This document shows, in pieces, positions 24,710 through 33,255 of a stretch of DNA of 64,000 bases. Position 1 is the first letter of the stretch; each line of letters begins with the position of its first letter. Made by a program: the position numbers and the translations under genes. The stretch spans positions 44,816 through 108,815 of the forward strand of contig NZ_LGHL01000046.1 of the NCBI RefSeq assembly GCF_001908205.1, read 5' to 3'. Source of the DNA: Bradyrhizobium sp. NAS80.1. Its GTDB lineage: Bacteria > Pseudomonadota > Alphaproteobacteria > Rhizobiales > Xanthobacteraceae. The notes under the pieces are model-generated. The model ran no database searches and was not told the origin of the DNA. It was given only the letters and a program-made list of their open reading frames with translations.

Positions 24710-25969
24710 TCAGGCGACGCGCTCCTCGCGTCTTCCTGAGGCCAAAACGATTGCGCCCTCTTTTTCGAGCGCTTCGATCTGCTTCTGGTCGAATCCATGC
24801 TCGGCCAGCACCTCGCTTGTGTGCTCCCCGTAGACCGGCGCGCCGGAGCGCACCTTGCCGGGCGTCTCCGAGAATTTCACGGGAAGACCGATCGTCTTCA
24901 CGGGGCCGAGCGTGGAGTGCTCGACCTCGACGACCATCTCGCGCGCCAGCGTCTGCGGATCGCTCAGCGCCTCCAGCATGTCGTGCACGGGTCCGCACGG
25001 CACGCCCTTCTCGTCCAGCTCTGCGAGCCAATGCGAACGCGACTGGGTGCGGAAGCGCTCGCTCAGCACGGCTTCGAGTTCCTTCAGGTTCGCCATCCGG
25101 TCGGCGCCGGTGACGAAGCGCGGATCGGAGGCAAGCTCGCTCGCACCGAGCGCTTCCAGCATCAACAGCCAATGCTTCTTGTTGGCACCGCCGACCACGA
25201 GCCAGCCGTCCGAGGCCTCGAAAGCCTGATACGGCGCGTTGAGCGGATGGGCCGAGCCCATCGCGCGCGGCGCGGTGCCCGCGGCCAGCGCGATCGTCGA
25301 CTGCCAATAGGTCTGCACCAGGGCCGCCTCATACAGCGAGGTCTCGACCCACTGCCCTTCGCCGGTCTTGAGGCGGTGGGTATAAGCCGCGAGAATCCCC
25401 ATGCTCGCGAGCAGGCCGGCGGTGATGTCGGACAGCGGCGGACCGCATTTCACGGGCGGACCGTCAGCACGCTCGCCGGTGAAGCTCATGATTCCGCTCA
25501 TGGCCTGCGCGACCAGATCGAAACCCCGGCGATGCTTGTAGGGGCCGGTGCGGCCAAAGCCCGACAGCGAGCAGTAGATCAGCGCCGGAAACTGCTTGTG
25601 GAGTTCTTCGTAGCCAAAGCCCAGGCGCTCCATGGCGCCCGGCGCAAAGTTCTCGACCAGCACATCGGCGTCCGCGATCAGCCGCCGCAAGACCTCCTTG
25701 CCGCCGTCGGTCTTCAGATCCAGCACGATGCCGCGCTTGTTGCGGTTCATCATCAGGAACGAGGCCGCCTCCTCGCCGATCTTCGGCGGCACCGAATGGC
25801 GGGTGTCATCACCGTTCGGCCATTTCTCGATCTTGATGACGTCGGCGCCCATATCGGCGAGCATCAAGGTGCAGGTCGGCCCGGCCATGACGTGGGTGAG
25901 ATCGATGACCTTGAGGCCGGCAAGCGGGCCCGAACGGCGGGAGGTGGATTGCGATCGATCGCTTTGCAT
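24710..25969 (-). CDS. CaiB/BaiF-type (family III) CoA-transferase
   Basis: A 419-residue family III CoA-transferase. Seen: GLKVIDLTHVMAGPTCTLMLADMGADVIKIE, RNKRGIVLDLKTDGG, and GFDLVAQAMSG with the expected catalytic Asp region, then VETSLYEAALV. It would swap CoA between thioesters (or from succinyl-CoA) to activate the acid imported by TctABC. It begins 9 bp after the enoyl-CoA hydratase gene in the same operon. Confidence 0.9.
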   Translation of the reverse strand: MQSDRSQSTSRRSGPLAGLKVIDLTHVMAGPTCTLMLADMGADVIKIEKWPNGDDTRHSVPPKIGEEAASFLMMNRNKRGIVLDLKTDGGKEVLRRLIADADVLVENFAPGAMERLGFGYEELHKQFPALIYCSLSGFGRTGPYKHRRGFDLVAQAMSGIMSFTGERADGPPVKCGPPLSDITAGLLASMGILAAYTHRLKTGEGQWVETSLYEAALVQTYWQSTIALAAGTAPRAMGSAHPLNAPYQAFEASDGWLVVGGANKKHWLLMLEALGASELASDPRFVTGADRMANLKELEAVLSERFRTQSRSHWLAELDEKGVPCGPVHDMLEALSDPQTLAREMVVEVEHSTLGPVKTIGLPVKFSETPGKVRSGAPVYGEHTSEVLAEHGFDQKQIEALEKEGAIVLASGRREERVA

Positions 25970-25978
25970 CGGCCTGTC

Positions 25979-26774
25979 CTATTGACCGCGCCACTGCGGC
26001 GCGCGCTTGTTGAGGAAAGCATCGAGCCCTTCGCGAAAATCCTGGCTCGTGTAGCACATCAGAATGAGGTCTTCCCCCCTCGTCTCGCGTGAGCTGCCTT
26101 TGCAGGCGGGCGACCGCCTGCTTGGTCGCGGTCAGCGTCAGCGGCGCGTGACTGGCCAGCAGCCGGGCGACCTCATCGGCGCGCCTGTCGAGCGCTGAGA
26201 GATCCTCGACAACCTCGCCGAGCAGGCCGACGCTCGCGGCTTCCGCGGCGTCGACGAGACGCGCGGTGAAGATCAGATCCTTGACGCGTGCAGAGCCAAT
26301 GAGCGCGGTGAGACGGCTGACATTGGACATCGACAGGCAATTGCCGAGCGTCCGGGCGATGGGGAATCCGATCTTTGCGCTTCGCGTTCCGATGCGCAGG
26401 TCGCAGGCCGCGGCAATCCCCGCTCCGCCTCCGGTGCAGAACCCGTTGATCGCCGCGATGGTCGGCACCCGGCACTGCTCGAGCGTGGTGAGCACCCGGT
26501 CGATGCGGTTCTCGTAGTTGATGGCGTCCTGCGGCGTCTTGAATTCGCGGAACTGGTTGATGTCCGTGCCCGAGGCAAAGGCCTTGTCGCCCGCACCGCG
26601 CAGCACCAGCACCTTGAGCGAATGATCGCGGTTGGCCTCTTCGCAGATCGCCGCGAGCCGCTCGTACATGGCGAAAGTGAAGGCATTGCGCGCCTGCGGA
26701 CGGTTGAAGGTGATTCGCCCAATGCCGTCCATGCGCTCGAAAACGAGGTCTTCCGCCTCCGCGGACTGGTCCAT
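25979..26774 (-). pseudogene. Enoyl-CoA hydratase/isomerase, single-base frameshift near the 3' end
   Basis: Crotonase-family protein: FNRPQARNAFTFAMYERL, AGDKAFASGTDINQF and the oxyanion-hole segment GFCTGGGAGIAAACDLRIG are intact. The frame then breaks in a run of six C (plus strand 26074-26079). With five C the protein continues GEDLILMCYTSQDFREGLDA and ends KRAPQWRGQ at 264 residues, the normal family end. As read, it runs on into the caiB gene in a wrong frame. Start ATG (MDQSAEAED) has GAGGAA upstream. Either sequencing error or a recent inactivating slip. First gene of the catabolic operon. Confidence 0.8.
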
Positions 26775-26803
26775 TTCCTCAAGTCCCTTTTGCTTTTTTG
26801 TAT

Positions 26804-26817
26804 TTTTGAATGCAAAA
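26804..26817 (-). promoter_or_regulatory. GntR operator-like palindrome, distal copy
   Basis: TTTTGAATGCAAAA is a TTTTG-N4-CAAAA dyad lying 30 bp before the echA start. An identical element in inverted orientation lies 48 bp away beside the gntR start. Such paired sites are typical of FadR-like GntR regulators controlling a divergent operon. Confidence 0.6.
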
Positions 26818-26865
26818 TGTGAGATATTCAAGCTGAAACTTTCAATATTCAGGTCATAAGTTTAG

Positions 26866-26879
26866 TTTTGCATTCAAAA
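26866..26879 (+). promoter_or_regulatory. GntR operator-like palindrome, overlapping gntR start
   Basis: TTTTGCATTCAAAA is the exact reverse complement of the distal copy. Its last base is the A of the gntR ATG, so bound repressor would block the regulator's own translation start region: likely autoregulation. Confidence 0.6.
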
Positions 26880-27559
26880 TGGAGCTTGATCCTATGCTTC
26901 ATGAGGAGGTCGTCGGCCGGATCCGCGCCATTCTGCTCGACGGCGAAATCCCGCCGGGCGCACGGATTCCCGAGCGCGAGCTGTGCGACCGGCTCCAGAT
27001 CTCGCGCACGCCGCTGCGCGAGGCGCTCAAGGTGCTCGCCGCCGAAGGCTTGGTGCAATTGTTACCGCATCGCGGCTCGCGCGCGGCGAAGCTGACCGAC
27101 AAGGACATGCGCGACCTGTTCGAGGTCTGCCAAGGTCTCGAGGCCCTCGCCGGCGAGCTTGCTTGCGAACGCATCACCGACGCCGAGATCGACGAGATCG
27201 CCGCGGCACACGCCGACATGGTACGGCACTATCGCGAGGGCGACCTGATTCAATATTACCGCGGCAACCGCGCCATTCACGAGGCGATCGTCACTGCGGC
27301 CGGAAACCCGGTACTGGTCGGGCTCTATGCCTCCGTGACCGCTCGCATTCGCCGTGCCCGCTACGTCACGCCGATGACGCCGCAGCGCTGGGCGCTCGCC
27401 GTGAGGGAGCATGAGGCGATCCTGAACGCTCTCCAGCGGCGCGACGGCGCCGGCCTCTCGCACATCCTGCGCGCGCATCTTCGCCACAAGCGAGAAGAGG
27501 TCTTGCAAGCGGGTTTTGCCGAAACGGAAGGAAATGACCTCGCGCTGCGGATCGCGTGA
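26879..27559 (+). CDS. GntR-family (FadR subfamily, FCD domain) regulator
   Basis: A 226-residue regulator. The N-terminal winged helix has the GntR signature PPGARIPERELCDRLQISRTPLREALKVLAAEGLV, and the C-terminal FCD ligand domain contains the metal-binding helices (GNRAIHEAIV, REHEAILNALQRRD, ILRAHLRHKREEV). It is divergent from the echA-caiB-tctCBA-pdxA operon and should respond to its substrate or a CoA derivative. A second ATG five codons in (MLHEEV) is possible. Confidence 0.9.
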   Translation: MELDPMLHEEVVGRIRAILLDGEIPPGARIPERELCDRLQISRTPLREALKVLAAEGLVQLLPHRGSRAAKLTDKDMRDLFEVCQGLEALAGELACERITDAEIDEIAAAHADMVRHYREGDLIQYYRGNRAIHEAIVTAAGNPVLVGLYASVTARIRRARYVTPMTPQRWALAVREHEAILNALQRRDGAGLSHILRAHLRHKREEVLQAGFAETEGNDLALRIA

Positions 27560-27648
27560 GACGGCGTTGCCCAGCGAGCATTTGTTCGCCCCATTCCACT
27601 GCTAGCCTTCGGTCCAATTCGCTGCGATAAACGCCGCGAATATCGATC

Positions 27649-28152
27649 ATGACACCAGGCGATGCCGCAATGAACAAGCCGCTGCTCTCAGACCCCGGCG
27701 CTCGCGCGGCGTCCGACAGCACGGGACACGCGCCGCAAGGCGGCTTTGCCGATCTCGTGCCCGAACTCAGCGTCTCGAATATTCAAGACAGCCTGTCATT
27801 CTGGCGGGACCTGCTCGGCTTCGAAGTCGCTTATGACCGAGCCGATGCCCGGTTTGCGTATCTCGTCATGGGACGCCTGCAATTGATGCTCTGCGAACTG
27901 AACGGGCGCTGGGAGACGGCCGAGATGCAGCGGCCGTTCGGACGCGGCATCAATTTCCAGATGGTCGTGGATCGTATCGAGCCTGTCCTGACCGCTCTCG
28001 ACGATGCCAAATGGCCCCTCTACGAGCAACCGAACGAAGCTTGGTATCGGGTCGGCGACCAGGACTACGGACAGCGTGAATTCCTCGTGCAGGATCCGGA
28101 TGGCTACCTGGTGCGCTTCGTCGAACGCCTGGGGGTTCGCGGGCCGTCGTGA
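27649..28152 (+). CDS. VOC-family (glyoxalase/bleomycin-resistance-like) protein
   Basis: A 167-residue protein. After about 30 unstructured residues comes one vicinal-oxygen-chelate domain: VPELSVSNIQDSLSFWRDLLGF, then DYGQREFLVQDPDGYLVRFVE. It resembles bleomycin-binding BRP dimers more than enzymes. Start choice is uncertain; ATG at +21 (MNKPLLS) is an alternative and neither has a strong ribosome site. Confidence 0.75.
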   Translation: MTPGDAAMNKPLLSDPGARAASDSTGHAPQGGFADLVPELSVSNIQDSLSFWRDLLGFEVAYDRADARFAYLVMGRLQLMLCELNGRWETAEMQRPFGRGINFQMVVDRIEPVLTALDDAKWPLYEQPNEAWYRVGDQDYGQREFLVQDPDGYLVRFVERLGVRGPS

Positions 28153-28170
28153 CGCCGGGCTCGAGCGCGA

Positions 28171-29169
28171 TCAGCCGACCGCGCTCGGCTCTCGCGATGT
28201 CGTCCCGGCAGTCTGCAATGTAGAAATTCCCAGGGTCTGCGACGGACGCTCCCCGAACATCGCAAAGTAGTACTGCGAGAACCGCCCGAGCTCGTAAAAG
28301 CCCTGGTCCATGGCGACGGCCGCCACGGTTGTCGACCCCGGCGCGCTCTCGTGCAGGATGGAATGAACCGCACACAGACGCTTGTGCCTGAGGAAGCTGA
28401 CCGGGCCGAGGCCGAACACCTCCTGAAATGCGCGATGCAAGGTACGTCGCGATACGCCGAGTGCCGCACAGATCTCCGAAACATGCACCGGGCGCGTGCC
28501 GGCCTCGTCGAGATAGTCTTCGACCCTGCGGATCAACCGCCTTGCCGACGGCAGCCAGCCCGCATCATCGGGCGGCAGCGACGACATAACGTTGGCCGCC
28601 ATGCACTCGACAATCGATCGCTTCCAGAAATCGGCCGTCGACGGCGTCAGTCGGTGCTGATGGGTGCGCAGATACGACATGATCCGGACCAGACGGCGTG
28701 AGGCAATCGCGCCGGTCTCAAGGTCCGCGCGGAAATGGCCGCGGCTACGCCAGGTATCGGGATCGCTCAGCCTCGCCTCGCCGCCGAACAGGGATGCGAC
28801 TTCGTTGAGGTCGAAGCGCATGGCGGCGTAAGCGGACGCGCCGTGAAAGACCCCGTCATGCTCGACCAGCGGCGGAATGACGAGCACGTCGTTGAGCTGC
28901 ATGTCGAACGACCAGTGCGCCACGCGCTCTTCGGCCGCCAGCAGCATTCCGACGATCAGCTTGTCGTCGCTCGAGACACGCTGTGTGCGCATGCCGACGT
29001 TGAAGCTGCCGATGCTGAGCGAGAAGTCCCCGATGCCGAGATGGGACAGCGTCCCGCGCAACCGTCCGCGTCCGAGCTGCATCACGTCGACATGCGAGCC
29101 GTGAACGGCCTGGCGAAGACCTTCAAACCCGTCGAGCCTGCACGAATCGACCAGAAGAAATTGCCCCAT
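28171..29169 (-). CDS. AraC-family transcriptional regulator
   Basis: A 332-residue protein. The C-terminal double HTH (VHVSEICAALGVSRRTLHRAFQEVFGLGPVSFLRHKRL, then GFYELGRFSQYYFAMFGERPSQTL) is AraC/XylS type. The N-terminal 200 residues are a sensor domain of the EutR/OruR kind without a recognisable ligand pocket. It is divergent from the FGE-sulfatase genes across a 500-bp gap and may regulate them; that is inference. Confidence 0.88.
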   Translation of the reverse strand: MGQFLLVDSCRLDGFEGLRQAVHGSHVDVMQLGRGRLRGTLSHLGIGDFSLSIGSFNVGMRTQRVSSDDKLIVGMLLAAEERVAHWSFDMQLNDVLVIPPLVEHDGVFHGASAYAAMRFDLNEVASLFGGEARLSDPDTWRSRGHFRADLETGAIASRRLVRIMSYLRTHQHRLTPSTADFWKRSIVECMAANVMSSLPPDDAGWLPSARRLIRRVEDYLDEAGTRPVHVSEICAALGVSRRTLHRAFQEVFGLGPVSFLRHKRLCAVHSILHESAPGSTTVAAVAMDQGFYELGRFSQYYFAMFGERPSQTLGISTLQTAGTTSREPSAVG

Positions 29170-29669
29170 GTCGTACCCTGTTACTGAAGCGCGACAATTC
29201 TGCGGCAGCTAGGAGTACAATACCACCACAACGCGAATTGGGGACGACAAACTGAGTTCACGTTTGAGGCAAATCATTGCTGAATTTGACGCCAGATATC
29301 CGCACGACGCAGCGGATTTAGGGGTTTTCGACATGGGGCGTTAAGCCTCACCGGTCCCTCCGGCCTAGTGGCACAAACTGCACATCACAGCCGCCCCATC
29401 TTCGGTTACCGTTTGCAACCTTAGCGTTTTTCTCCGGAACCGCTCTGCGGGTGCAGAGCGCGCGCGGCAGGGTTTTGCCGCGTGCTCGAAGACGTGCGCG
29501 CGAAAGAGGAAGGGATGTTGACGCAATGCAGCATCTTGGTCTTCTCCCCGTGCACCAAGAAGGGGGGACCAGACAATGTGTCCGACGTGCCGGGTGAGGT
29601 GCCGTAGTCGAAATCTGCTGGATTCCGCGCCGTAGTACCAGGTGGAATGCGCGTATCGGAGTTTCCACC
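29170..29669. other. 500-bp divergent intergenic region
   Basis: It lies between the AraC gene and the formylglycine-generating enzyme gene. No credible coding frame. A 10-bp hairpin with one mismatch (GCGCGCGGCA at 29460-29469, TGCCGCGTGC at 29476-29485) has no U-tract. TTGAGGCAAATCAT at 29264 misses the anaerobox consensus by one key base. Promoters for both flanking genes must be here. Confidence 0.4.
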
Positions 29670-30677
29670 ATGCTGCGGGCGGATCTCGATCACTGCGAGT
29701 GGTTGCCGGACGACGCGAAGACCGGCGAAATGGTTTTCATTCCAGGCGGTACGTTTCGCATGGGATCCGATCACCATTATCCCGAGGAGAAGCCGAGCCA
29801 TCGGGTCTCTGTCGACGGCTTCTGGATCGATCGCACGCCGGTCACCAACCGGCAGTTCAAGCAATTCGTCAACGCGACCGGCCATGTCACTGAAGCGCAA
29901 ATCGTTCCCGACCCAAAGAACTATCCCGGCGCACTGAAGGAAATGCTCTACGCGGGATCGCTGGTGTTCTCGCCGCTGCCGCGCATCACCGATCTCAAGG
30001 ACTGGAGCCAGTGGTGGACCTTCATGCGCGGCGCCAACTGGCGCCGTCCCTATGGTCCTCACAGCAACATCAAAGGGCTCGACGATCATCCTGTCGTCCA
30101 CGTCTCCTACAGCGATGCGGAGGCGTACGCCCGCTGGGCCGGCAAGGATCTGCCGACCGAGGCGGAATGGGAGTTCGCCGCGCGCGGCGGTCTCGATGGC
30201 GAAGAGTTCGCCTGGGGCGACGCTCTGATGCCGGGCGGCAAGCACATGGCCAATACCTGGCAGGGCAACTTCCCCGTCCAAAACCTTGCCGAGGACGGGT
30301 TCGAGCGTACTTCGCCGGTCATGGCCTTCCCGCCGAACGGGTATGGTCTCTACGACATGATCGGAAATGTCTGGGAATGGACCTCCGACTGGTGGTCGGA
30401 GAAACACCAGGCAGACGCTGCAAAGCCCTGTTGCATTCCACGCAACCCGCGCGGCGGACGTGAGGAATCGAGCTTCGATCCATGTCAGCCGAACGTCCGC
30501 ATCCCACGGAAAGTCTTGAAGGGCGGCTCGCATCTCTGCGCGCCGAACTACTGCCGCCGCTATCGTCCGGCCGCGCGTCACGCCGAACCTGTCGATACGT
30601 CGACCAGTCATGTCGGGTTCAGATGTGTGGTCCGGCGGCCCGAATCTCCGCCTTCACAAGGACTTTCTGGAAAGTAG
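29670..30677 (+). CDS. Formylglycine-generating enzyme (sulfatase-modifying factor)
   Basis: A 335-residue copper-dependent oxidase that converts the sulfatase active-site Cys to formylglycine. The FGE/SUMF1 fold is clear: MVFIPGGTFRMGSD, VDGFWIDRTPVTN, LPTEAEWEFAARGG, GNVWEWTSDWW, KGGSHLCAPNYCRRYRPAAR, HVGFRC. The two copper-binding, catalytic cysteines are C290 and C295 (C-x4-C), so it should be active and not a degenerate homologue. The client sulfatase starts 10 bp downstream: a dedicated pair. No signal peptide, so cytoplasmic modification before export. Confidence 0.93.
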   Translation: MLRADLDHCEWLPDDAKTGEMVFIPGGTFRMGSDHHYPEEKPSHRVSVDGFWIDRTPVTNRQFKQFVNATGHVTEAQIVPDPKNYPGALKEMLYAGSLVFSPLPRITDLKDWSQWWTFMRGANWRRPYGPHSNIKGLDDHPVVHVSYSDAEAYARWAGKDLPTEAEWEFAARGGLDGEEFAWGDALMPGGKHMANTWQGNFPVQNLAEDGFERTSPVMAFPPNGYGLYDMIGNVWEWTSDWWSEKHQADAAKPCCIPRNPRGGREESSFDPCQPNVRIPRKVLKGGSHLCAPNYCRRYRPAARHAEPVDTSTSHVGFRCVVRRPESPPSQGLSGK

Positions 30678-30687
30678 GGAGTATGAA

Positions 30688-32292
30688 ATGCGTGACGACG
30701 CCAAAGACAAAAGAAAAGCTGCGGCACAGGTTGCTGGCCGCCGGACGCCGCTGCTTCGCGGCCTGCTGACGGCGGCTTTGGTCGCGACAAGCCTGTCTCC
30801 CTTCGCCAAGACGCCTGCAATCGCGCAGCAGCCGAACACGGCCAAGCCCAACATCCTCGTCATCTTCGGTGACGACATCGGCCAGTCCAACATCAGCGCC
30901 TATACGCGCGGGGTGATGGGCTACAAGACTCCGAACATCGACCGCATCGCCAATGAAGGCATGATCTTCACTGACTATTACGCGGAGAATAGCTGTACCG
31001 CCGGTCGGTCGACCTTCATCACGGGGCAGGTCTGCTTGCGCACCGGCCTTTGCAAGGTCGGCATTCCCGGGGCGGCCGTCGGCCTGCAGGATCGCGACAT
31101 CACCATCGCCCAGGCCCTGAAGCCACTGGGCTATGCGACGGGGCAATTCGGCAAGAACCATCTTGGTGACCGTGACGAATATCTGCCGGTCAAGCACGGC
31201 TTCGACGAGTTCTACGGCAACCTCTACCATCTCAACGCCGAGGAGGAGCCGGAGCGGCCCTACTATCCCAAGAACGATACCACCTTCACCAAGAGCAATT
31301 CACCCCGTGGCGTGCTCAAGGCCTCTGCCGACGGCAAGATCGAGGATACCGGGCCACTCAACCGCAAGCGAATGGAAACCGTCGACGACGAGACCACAGA
31401 CGCGGCGATCGATTTCATCCAGCGGCAGGCAAAGGCCAACAAGCCGTTTTTCACCTGGATGAATACGACGCGCATGCATGCGTTCACTCATGTGCGCCCG
31501 TCAATGCAGGGACAGAGCGGCATGCCGGGCAACGAATATGCCGACGGCATGGTCGAGCACGACGGCGACGTCGGCAAGCTTCTCAAGACGCTCGATGATC
31601 TCGGCATCGCCAACAACACCATCGTGGTCTACACGACCGACAATGGCCCCAACCAATGGTCGTGGCCGGATGCGGCGACGACGCCGTTCCGCAGCGAGAA
31701 GGACACGAACTGGGAAGGCGCGTTCCGCGTTCCCGCGATGATACGCTGGCCCGGCCACATCAAGGCAGGTGAAGTCTCCAACGAGATGGTCTCCGGCCTC
31801 GACTGGTTTCCGACACTGCTCGCCGCGGCCGGTGATGGCGATATCAAAGACCGCCTGTCGAAGGGCACCGATCTTGGCGGCAAGACCTTCAAGGTGCATC
31901 TCGATGGCTACAATCAACTGCCCTATCTGACGGGACAGCAGCCGAAATCGGCACGCAACGAGTTCTACTATTTCAACGATGACGGCAATATGGTCGCCTA
32001 TCGTTACAACGACTGGAAGATCGTGTTCTGCGAGCAGCGCAAGCCGGGCGGCTTCGAGGTCTGGGCGAACCCGTTCACCTGCTTGCGCGCACCCAAGGTG
32101 TTCAACCTGCGCATGGATCCGTTCGAGCGCGCCGACGTCGTCTCCGATCAATACTACGATTGGTTGGCGAAGAACGCCTATCTGATCCAGTACGGCGTCT
32201 GGCGTGTTGCTCCGTTCCTTCAGACCGCGCTCCCAAGCTCGGCACCCAGACTCCCTACTGGCATCGCTTCGTTCTCGGCGATGCCGAAGTGA
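30688..32292 (+). CDS. Arylsulfatase, C-terminus apparently replaced
   Basis: A 534-residue alkaline-phosphatase-superfamily sulfatase with a signal peptide ending near AIAQ. The formylglycine motif is CTAGRS with Cys103 (C-x-A-x-R variant); metal ligands are visible in ILVIFGDDIGQSN and VYTTDNGPNQ. GGGAG supports the start. Up to VWRVAPFLQT (about residue 512) it reads as a normal family member; the last 20-odd residues are a different frame of the following MBL gene, so the native C-terminus looks lost. Substrate unknown. Confidence 0.88.
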   Translation: MRDDAKDKRKAAAQVAGRRTPLLRGLLTAALVATSLSPFAKTPAIAQQPNTAKPNILVIFGDDIGQSNISAYTRGVMGYKTPNIDRIANEGMIFTDYYAENSCTAGRSTFITGQVCLRTGLCKVGIPGAAVGLQDRDITIAQALKPLGYATGQFGKNHLGDRDEYLPVKHGFDEFYGNLYHLNAEEEPERPYYPKNDTTFTKSNSPRGVLKASADGKIEDTGPLNRKRMETVDDETTDAAIDFIQRQAKANKPFFTWMNTTRMHAFTHVRPSMQGQSGMPGNEYADGMVEHDGDVGKLLKTLDDLGIANNTIVVYTTDNGPNQWSWPDAATTPFRSEKDTNWEGAFRVPAMIRWPGHIKAGEVSNEMVSGLDWFPTLLAAAGDGDIKDRLSKGTDLGGKTFKVHLDGYNQLPYLTGQQPKSARNEFYYFNDDGNMVAYRYNDWKIVFCEQRKPGGFEVWANPFTCLRAPKVFNLRMDPFERADVVSDQYYDWLAKNAYLIQYGVWRVAPFLQTALPSSAPRLPTGIASFSAMPK

Positions 32293-33110
32293 CCGTCGTG
32301 TCCGACGGGCCCCTGCCCCTTGGTGATCCCTCCGGCACCTTCACCGGCGTTCCCAAGGAGGAAGTGAAGAAGATGCTCGCCGACAATTTCCTCTCCCCGG
32401 ACAATGTCGTGCTCGAGCAGAACTCGCCGATCGTGAACACCGGCGACAAGCTCATCTTGTTCGATACCGGCATGGGCACCTCCAAGGCGTTCGGGCCCAC
32501 CACCGGCCGGCAACAGAAGAGCATGGCTGAAGCCGGCATCAAGCCGGAGGACATCGATGCCGTGGTCTGCTCGCATGCCCACATCGACCACATCGGCGGC
32601 ATCGTGGACGCCAACGACAAGCCGCTGTTTCCGAACGCGCAAATCTACATCTCCCAGACCGATTTCGACTTCTGGACCGATGAAGGCAAGCTTGGCAGTC
32701 CGGCAAAGGACTTCGTCGTTCACGCCCGCAAGAACCTGCTGCCGGTCCGCGACCGGATCGTGTTCTTCAAGGACGGCCAGGAATTCCTGCCCGGGGTCCA
32801 GGCGATCGCCGCGCCCGGCCATACCGTGGGTCACACCATCTTCATGGTCTCGTCGGCCGGCAAGTCCTTTGCATTCCTCGCCGACCTCTCGCACCATTCC
32901 GTGCTGCTGCTCGAACGGCCGCGCATGGAATTCTCCTACGACACCGACCCGAGGCAGGCGGCCGAATCGCGCGTCAAGCTACTCACGATGCTCGCGGCGA
33001 ACAAGACGCCGGTGATGTCCTATCACTTCGCCTGGCCGGGCTACGGACATGTCGCCAAGGCCGGCGACGGCTTCCGCTACTATGCCGAACCAATGCAGAT
33101 GACGTTGTAG
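32160..33110 (+). CDS. MBL-fold metallo-hydrolase, N-terminally truncated, overlapping the sulfatase
   Basis: Metallo-beta-lactamase-fold hydrolase. Zinc motif CSHAHIDHIGG (HxHxDH) lies in the middle, with GHTVGHTIF and YHFAWPGYGH towards the C-terminus. Homology starts at APKLGTQTPYWHRF (near 32227). The preceding residues in this frame are antiphase sulfatase sequence, and no signal peptide or ribosome site is present, although relatives normally have one. The start given is a TTG inside the sulfatase and is doubtful. The protein is probably not made properly unless by coupling. Confidence 0.7.
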   Translation: MVGEERLSDPVRRLACCSVPSDRAPKLGTQTPYWHRFVLGDAEVTVVSDGPLPLGDPSGTFTGVPKEEVKKMLADNFLSPDNVVLEQNSPIVNTGDKLILFDTGMGTSKAFGPTTGRQQKSMAEAGIKPEDIDAVVCSHAHIDHIGGIVDANDKPLFPNAQIYISQTDFDFWTDEGKLGSPAKDFVVHARKNLLPVRDRIVFFKDGQEFLPGVQAIAAPGHTVGHTIFMVSSAGKSFAFLADLSHHSVLLLERPRMEFSYDTDPRQAAESRVKLLTMLAANKTPVMSYHFAWPGYGHVAKAGDGFRYYAEPMQMTL

Positions 33111-33122
33111 TCTGCCAGATCT

Positions 33123-33150
33123 GGTCCGGGCGATGCGTGTCGCCCGGACC
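33123..33150 (+). terminator. Hairpin after the MBL gene
   Basis: GGTCCGGGCGA and TCGCCCGGACC form a perfect 11-bp stem with loop TGCGTG, 13 bp after the MBL stop, followed by ATTTACC. Strong stem, weak U-tract. It also lies downstream of the convergent cyclase gene. Confidence 0.6.
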
Positions 33151-33255
33151 ATTTACCTGGGGCTCGTTTTGGCAAGGCTGCGAACGCAATCTCAGTGAGC
33201 TGACTTCCGCTCTTCAAGGGTGTGTGGATCCCGGGACTGACGGTGATGCCAAATC

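Noticed and set aside
24797..26092. 431-residue plus-strand frame over caiB and echA
   Set aside because: Antisense of recognisable enzymes; no ribosome site or family features.
29264..29277. Anaerobox-like TTGAGGCAAATCAT upstream of the AraC/FGE region
   Set aside because: The right half ends TCAT instead of TCAA, breaking a key position of the dyad.
29369..29383. Possible sigma-54 promoter (TGGCAC...TGCA)
   Set aside because: The GG and GC elements are 2 bp too close compared with the -24/-12 consensus.
32160..32292. Programmed frameshift linking sulfatase and MBL protein into one polypeptide
   Set aside because: No slippery heptamer or downstream structure is evident, and both proteins have compartment and length features of separate enzymes; a deletion junction explains it better.
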